From Teichococcus vastitatis (GTDB lineage Bacteria; Pseudomonadota; Alphaproteobacteria; Acetobacterales; Acetobacteraceae), in NCBI RefSeq assembly GCF_003604215.1, contig NZ_QXGS01000001.1, positions 1-64,000 of the forward strand: a stretch of DNA of 64,000 bases, in the 5' to 3' direction. The position numbers and the translations under genes were made by a program. This document shows positions 59,981 through 64,000 of this stretch, in pieces. A model generated the notes under the pieces. It was not told the DNA's origin. It saw only the letters and a list, made by a program, of their open reading frames with translations, and did no database searches. Each line of letters begins with the position of its first letter. The stretch's first letter is position 1.

Positions 59981-60667
59981 ATGAACGCCTGGCTGATGCT
60001 GGCTCCCGCCGCTCCTGCCCGCAAGCTGGCGCCGCGCCAGGCGCGCGCTGCCCTGGCCGCCGATCCGGTGCTCGGCCCGGTGGTGCGCCAGGTCGGCCCG
60101 TTGCGGCTGAAGCCGCTGCAGCGCGAGCCCTACGAGGCGCTGGTGCGCGCCATCGCCCACCAGCAGGTGCATGGCCGCGCCGCCGAGGCGATGCTGGGCC
60201 GGCTGATCGCGTTGTTTCCCGGCCAGGATTTCCCTCATCCGGAGGGCGTACTGGCCTTGCCCGAGGGCGCGATCCGCGGTTGCGGCTTTTCCGGCGCCAA
60301 GCAGGCCGCCATCCGCGACATCGCGTTGAAGACCGTGGGTGGATTGGTGCCGAACCGCCGTGCCGCGGCGCGGCTGCCGGACGAGGAGCTGATCCAGCGG
60401 CTGGTGGCGCTGCGCGGCGTCGGCCGCTGGACGGTGGAGATGCTGCTGATCTTCACCCTTGGCCGCCCCGACATCCTGCCGGTGGATGATTTCGGGGTGC
60501 GCGAAGGCTACCGCCTCGCCGCCGGGCTGGATGCGCAGCCGAAGCCCAGGGCGCTGGCGGAGATCGGGCTCCGCTGGTCGCCCTATCGCTCGGCCGCGGC
60601 GTGGTACCTGTGGCGGGCCGCGGACCTGAACAAGGAAGGCCGCTTCAAGGCCCCCGTGGCGATCTAG
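59981..60667 (+). CDS. alkA: DNA-3-methyladenine glycosylase II (AlkA-like)
   Basis: The enzyme excises alkylated purines from DNA in base excision repair. The 228-aa product has the HhH-GPD fold: AIAHQQVHGRAAEAMLGRLI, the hairpin LRGVGRWTVEMLLIFTLGRP and the catalytic Asp in DILPVDDFGVREGY. It lacks the N-terminal domain of E. coli AlkA, like the shorter yeast MAG form. It is convergent with the hydrolase gene, and their stops overlap by 4 nt. Confidence 0.9.
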   Translation: MNAWLMLAPAAPARKLAPRQARAALAADPVLGPVVRQVGPLRLKPLQREPYEALVRAIAHQQVHGRAAEAMLGRLIALFPGQDFPHPEGVLALPEGAIRGCGFSGAKQAAIRDIALKTVGGLVPNRRAAARLPDEELIQRLVALRGVGRWTVEMLLIFTLGRPDILPVDDFGVREGYRLAAGLDAQPKPRALAEIGLRWSPYRSAAAWYLWRAADLNKEGRFKAPVAI

Positions 60668-61434
60668 CCCAGGAAGGCGGTGAGCGCCGCGACGAAGCCG
60701 TCCGGCTTTTCCGCGTGCAACCAATGGCCGGCCCCCTTCACCGTGCCGAACCGGGCGGCGGGGAAATGCGCGCGGAACACCGGCCGGTGTTCCGGCCGGA
60801 CGTAGTCGGAGTGCTCCCCGGACAGCACCAACGTGGGTCCCTCGTAGCGCGCATCGGGCGGAAAGCCGGGTGCCGCCTCGATCTCCGGCATCGCGGCGGC
60901 GATCTCGGCGAGGCCGTTGCGCCAGGATGGCGCCGGCTCGCCGAAGCGCAGGTTCTGCAGCAGGAAACCCCGCACGCCGGCATTGGGAATGGCGCCGGCC
61001 AGCGCCGCATCCGCCTGCCGCCGGTCGAGGCCGGACCGGAGCTCCAGTGCCAGCATCGCCTCGGCATAGGGCCGGAAGGCCGGCGGATAGTCGACCGGCG
61101 CGATATCGGCCACCACGAGGCGCGACACTAGCGCGGGCCGTGCCAGCGCCAGCGTCATCGCCACCTTGCCGCCCATGGAATGGCCGAGCAGCGCCACCGG
61201 GCCGGTGCCCAAGGCCTGCAGTGTTTCGGCGACGTCCTCCGCCATGGCGGGATAGCTCATCCCTGTCGCATGCGGGGAGTTGCCATGGTTGCGCAGGTCC
61301 AGCGCCACCACCTTGCGGGAACCGGCCAGCACCTTCTGCACCGAGGTAAAATTCTGCGCCTGGCCAAACAACCCGTGCAGCAGCACCAGGGTGTCCGCTT
61401 CTCCCGTGCCCATCTCCACTGCCTTGAGCCGCAT
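60664..61434 (-). CDS. Alpha/beta hydrolase (YbfF-like esterase)
   Basis: The 256-aa product from the ATG at 61432-61434 (AAGGAAGGG just upstream) has the oxyanion segment LVLLHGLFGQAQNF, DLRNHGNSP, nucleophile Ser in LLGHSMGGKVAMTLAL, the acid region VLSGEHSDYV and catalytic His in GAGHWLHAEKP. The overall sequence is close to YbfF acyl-CoA esterases; the true substrate is not known. An upstream in-frame extension overlaps the DMT transporter gene and was rejected. Confidence 0.87.
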   Translation of the reverse strand: MRLKAVEMGTGEADTLVLLHGLFGQAQNFTSVQKVLAGSRKVVALDLRNHGNSPHATGMSYPAMAEDVAETLQALGTGPVALLGHSMGGKVAMTLALARPALVSRLVVADIAPVDYPPAFRPYAEAMLALELRSGLDRRQADAALAGAIPNAGVRGFLLQNLRFGEPAPSWRNGLAEIAAAMPEIEAAPGFPPDARYEGPTLVLSGEHSDYVRPEHRPVFRAHFPAARFGTVKGAGHWLHAEKPDGFVAALTAFLG

Positions 61435-61493
61435 TTGCCCTTCCTTGTCCGTGCACGCCATCCCCCGCCTCCGGCCCCGCAGGGCTGCGAGGC

Positions 61494-62357
61494 TCAGCCG
61501 CGCGTCGCCACCACGACGCTGGCACCGATCAGCAACCCGGCCAGGATCACGTCGGGGCCGACCGGCTCGCCCAGCCACAGGGTGGACACCACCACCCCGA
61601 TCACCGGCGCCAGCAGAAAGCCGACCGACGCCACCGAACCCGGCAGGCGCCGGCCCGCCTCGATCACCGCCCAGGTGCCCAGCGGGGCCACCACGCCGCC
61701 GATCACGGCCGCATGCCAGAACGCGCCCGGCCCGATGCCGCCATCCGGCTCCAGCAGGGCCGCCATCGGCACCAGCACCGACCCGCCCAGCAGGAAGCTG
61801 AAGGGCAGGGTTTCCAGCATGGTGTGGCGCGGCGGGTAGCGCCGGGTGACGATGATGGCACAGGACCAGAAAAACGCCGCCAGCAGCAGCATCATATGCC
61901 CGGCCAGCATGCCGGGTTGCCGCCAATCCACCGACCAGGGCCCCGCCAGCACGGCAACCCCGGCCAGCCCCAGCGCCGCCGCCAGCCAGCGTCCCGCCGA
62001 GACCCGCTCGCCCAGCAGCAGCACCGACATCGGCACCAACCAGTAGATGGTGACGTTGGCCAGCACCGCGGTGCGCCCGGCCGGCACCAGAGCCACGGCC
62101 AGGTGCGTCAGGGCGAAGAAGCCGCCGAGCTGCAGCAGGCCGACCCCCAGCATGGCCGGCCAGTCGCGCGGCGAGGGCCAGTTGAGCCGGCGCAGCACCA
62201 CCAGCACCAGCCCCGACACCAAGGCGCCCAGCATTGTGCGGGACACGGCGAACCAGAGCGGGGTGGCATCGGCCAGCGCCGCCTTGGTGATCGGCCAGGC
62301 ACCGCCGAACAGCGTCACCGCCACCAGCAGAAGGCGCAGATCGGCAAGCCGCAGCAT
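61494..62357 (-). CDS. DMT-family transporter (two EamA domains)
   Basis: The 287-aa protein has ten helices in two EamA repeats: LLVAVTLFGGAWPITKAALA to LAGVAVLAGPW and LLLAAFFWSCAIIVTRRYPP to LLIGASVVVATRG, with the conserved LxGAWP start and EPVGPDVILAGLLIG end. Drug/metabolite exporters of this type move amino acids or other small solutes. Its ATG overlaps the upstream quinone oxidoreductase stop by 1 nt, implying coupled translation. Confidence 0.88.
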   Translation of the reverse strand: MLRLADLRLLLVAVTLFGGAWPITKAALADATPLWFAVSRTMLGALVSGLVLVVLRRLNWPSPRDWPAMLGVGLLQLGGFFALTHLAVALVPAGRTAVLANVTIYWLVPMSVLLLGERVSAGRWLAAALGLAGVAVLAGPWSVDWRQPGMLAGHMMLLLAAFFWSCAIIVTRRYPPRHTMLETLPFSFLLGGSVLVPMAALLEPDGGIGPGAFWHAAVIGGVVAPLGTWAVIEAGRRLPGSVASVGFLLAPVIGVVVSTLWLGEPVGPDVILAGLLIGASVVVATRG

Positions 62358-63373
62358 CAGGCGGTGCTGTCACCCACCGTCAGGATGATCTTGCCGATAT
62401 GCGTGCTGCTTTCCATCAGCGCGTGTGCCGCCGCCGCGTCCTGCATCGGGAAGCTGGCATGGATGGTGGGCAGGCACTCGCCCCGCGCCAGCAGCGGCCA
62501 GACCTTGTCTTCCAGCGCCGCGGCGATGGCGCCCTTCTCGGCGGTGGTGCGGGGCCGCATCGTGCTGCCGGTGACCACCAGCCGCTTGAGCATGATCGGG
62601 CGAAGGTCGGCCTTCTCGACCTCGTGCCCCTGCAGGAAGGCGATGATGACGAGGCGGCCATCCCGGGCCAGCACCTTCAGGTTGCGCGGGAAATAGTCGG
62701 CGCCGACCATGTCGAGCACCACGTCGACGCCGCGGCCATCGGTATGGGCGCGCACGGCCTCGGCGAAATCCTGTTCGCGGTAGTTGATCGCCAGCTCGGC
62801 CCCGAAGCCCTCGCAGGCGCGGCACTTGTCGGCGCTTCCGGCCGTGGCGATGGCGTGCGCCCCGAAGGCGCGGGCCAGCATGGTGGCGGTGACGCCGATG
62901 CCGGAGGTGCCGCCATGCACCAGCACCCGCTCCCCGGCTGACAGCCGGCCATGGCCGAACAGATTGGCCCAAACGGTGAAATGGTTTTCGGGCAGCGCGG
63001 CGGCGCGCAGCGCATCGAAGCCATTGGGCCAGGGCAGGGTCTGCGCCTCGGGCGCCGTGCAGTATTCGGCGTAGCCGCCGCCATTGGTCAGCGCGCAGAC
63101 GCGGTCACCGACGCTGAAGCGGCGCACCTCGGCACCGGCCGCCACCACTTCGCCCGCCACTTCCAGGCCGAGCACCGGGCTGGCGCCGGGCGGAGGCGGA
63201 TACAGGCCCTTGCGCTGCTGCACGTCCGGCCGGTTCACCCCGGCCGCCTGGACGCGGATCAGCACCTCGTCCGGCTTTGGCAGGGGCACCGGGCCGGTGG
63301 CCGGCACCAGCACGGAGGGCTCGCCGCCCTGACCATGATCGATGAAGCGCATCTGCCGGGGCAGGTCAGTCAT
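62357..63373 (-). CDS. NAD(P)H-quinone oxidoreductase (PIG3-type MDR)
   Basis: The 338-aa zinc-independent medium-chain dehydrogenase has an N-terminal GroES-like domain (LIRVQAAGVNRPDVQQRKGL, then YPPPPGASPVLGLEVAGEVV) and a Rossmann domain (VLVHGGTSGIGVTATMLARA, AINYREQDFAEAVR). PGASPVLGLEVAG and the C-terminal HIGKIILT mark the TP53I3/PIG3 quinone reductase group. The ATG at 63371-63373 gives the family N-terminus MTDLPRQMRFIDHGQGG; longer in-frame extensions are non-family. Confidence 0.9.
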   Translation of the reverse strand: MTDLPRQMRFIDHGQGGEPSVLVPATGPVPLPKPDEVLIRVQAAGVNRPDVQQRKGLYPPPPGASPVLGLEVAGEVVAAGAEVRRFSVGDRVCALTNGGGYAEYCTAPEAQTLPWPNGFDALRAAALPENHFTVWANLFGHGRLSAGERVLVHGGTSGIGVTATMLARAFGAHAIATAGSADKCRACEGFGAELAINYREQDFAEAVRAHTDGRGVDVVLDMVGADYFPRNLKVLARDGRLVIIAFLQGHEVEKADLRPIMLKRLVVTGSTMRPRTTAEKGAIAAALEDKVWPLLARGECLPTIHASFPMQDAAAAHALMESSTHIGKIILTVGDSTA

Positions 63374-63453
63374 GCTGCGGGTGTCCTCCTGGAGCCGGCG
63401 AGCCAGGGTCCTGCGGCGTGGCGGCGCCGTCAAGGCCATGCTGGCGAAATGAA

Positions 63454-63479
63454 GCGGGCGGGGATCGCTCCCCGCCCGC
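63454..63479 (-). terminator. Strong hairpin after the Bug-family gene
   Basis: GCGGGCGGGGA-TCGC-TCCCCGCCCGC is a perfect 11-bp stem with a 4-nt loop, just downstream of the Bug gene stop. On the minus strand it is followed by TTCATTTC, a loose U-tract. It separates this gene from the quinone oxidoreductase gene. Confidence 0.75.
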
Positions 63480-63486
63480 GTCGAAC

Positions 63487-64000
63487 TCAGTCGGCCTTGA
63501 TGCCGGCTTCCTTGATGACCGGCTCCCATTTGGCGATCTCGTCGGTCAGCCATTTCCTGGTGCTGTCCGGCGTGCTGTCGCTGCGGGTCGTCATGGTCAG
63601 GTCCGACAGCCTCGCCTTCACGCTGTCCATTGCCATCACCTTGTTGATGGCCTCGTTCAGCTGCGCGACCACCGGCTGCGGCGTCCCGGCGGGCGCCAGC
63701 ACCATGTGCCAGGTATAGGCCTCGTAGCCCGGCACACCGGCCTCGTCGAAGGTCGGCACGTCCGGCAGCTGCGGCAGGCGCTGCTTGGAGGAGATCGCCA
63801 GCGCCTTCACCGAGCCTTCGCGCACGAAGGGCAGGCCGCTGTTCGCCACGTCCAGCATCATCGCCACCGTGCCGTTCAGCACGTCCGGCATGGCGGCGGC
63901 CGAGCCACGGTAGGGGATATGGTTCACCTTCAACCCGCCGGCCTGCTTCAGGAACAGCTCGCTCGCCAGGTGCAGCGCCGCGCCGCTGCCGGTGCTGGCA
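63487..64000 (-). CDS. Tripartite tricarboxylate transporter substrate-binding protein (Bug family), 3' part
   Basis: The minus-strand frame stays open to the window edge and encodes ASTGSGAALHLASELFLKQA, NHIPYRGSAAAMPDVLNGTV, LPQLPDVPTFDEAGVPGYEA and LAPAGTPQPVVAQLNEAINK. These are the ligand-binding segments of Bug-type periplasmic receptors for carboxylates. Only the last ~170 residues are present; the signal peptide lies outside. A TTG at 63931-63933 is internal, not a start. Very large Bug families are typical of Roseomonas and Bordetella. Confidence 0.93.
   Translation of the reverse strand, partial: ASTGSGAALHLASELFLKQAGGLKVNHIPYRGSAAAMPDVLNGTVAMMLDVANSGLPFVREGSVKALAISSKQRLPQLPDVPTFDEAGVPGYEAYTWHMVLAPAGTPQPVVAQLNEAINKVMAMDSVKARLSDLTMTTRSDSTPDSTRKWLTDEIAKWEPVIKEAGIKAD

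Overview
The window is GC-rich, densely coded bacterial DNA. Gene content and order point to an alphaproteobacterium of the Acetobacteraceae, probably Roseomonas-like. The reasons are the block glmM-folP-ftsH-tilS-cpoB-pal-tolB-tolA-tolR-tolQ-ybgC-ruvB-ruvA-ruvC-yebC, a 6S RNA locus between zapA and the 5-formyl-THF cyclo-ligase gene, alphaproteobacterial general-stress promoter motifs, and a tripartite-tricarboxylate (Bug) binding protein at the right edge. The genus is an inference. I saw no rRNA, tRNA, CRISPR array, prophage or insertion sequence.

Layout. 1-13.5 kb (minus strand): a housekeeping block running from yebC and ruvCAB through the complete Tol-Pal envelope system to tilS, ftsH, folP and the first codons of glmM. 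13.5-21.5 kb: mixed genes, including two that each carry one apparent single-base deletion (a cytochrome b561 and an ArsR-type regulator), ymdB, folate cyclo-ligase, 6S RNA, zapA, class I aldolase, thiE and two glutathione transferases.

21.7-27.6 kb: a putative DSF (diffusible fatty-acid signal) module. It holds an RpfC-like hybrid kinase, a convergent RpfF-type DSF synthase and, upstream of the kinase, an RpfG-like receiver fused to PAS-GGDEF-EAL instead of HD-GYP. 27.8-30.9 kb: a general-stress island with an ECF sigma factor, PRC-barrel, KGG-repeat and DUF2383-type proteins and small disordered proteins. Two promoters there match the EcfG-type pattern GGAAC-N16-(C/G)GTT.

31.2-48.5 kb: one seven-gene operon for alpha-glucan and trehalose metabolism, glgE - treS/maltokinase fusion - glgB - glgX - treZ - malQ - treY, with every junction after the first gene overlapping. 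It encodes both the maltose-1-phosphate (GlgE) route and the TreY/TreZ route to trehalose. GlgE carries an N-terminal GH13-like domain that appears to have lost its catalytic residues. Next to the stress island, the operon suggests a desiccation/osmotic-stress role.

48.6-64 kb: small envelope proteins, a Gfo/Idh/MocA oxidoreductase, secD-secF, a divergent EAL protein, a lactate-permease-like transporter, YnfA, a GFA enzyme, two MFS transporters, AlkA, an esterase, a DMT transporter, a quinone oxidoreductase and the 3' part of a Bug-family gene. Several starts are non-ATG (ftsH, tolQ, yebC with GTG; glgX and probably glgE with TTG). They were chosen from family alignment remembered by eye and from Shine-Dalgarno position.
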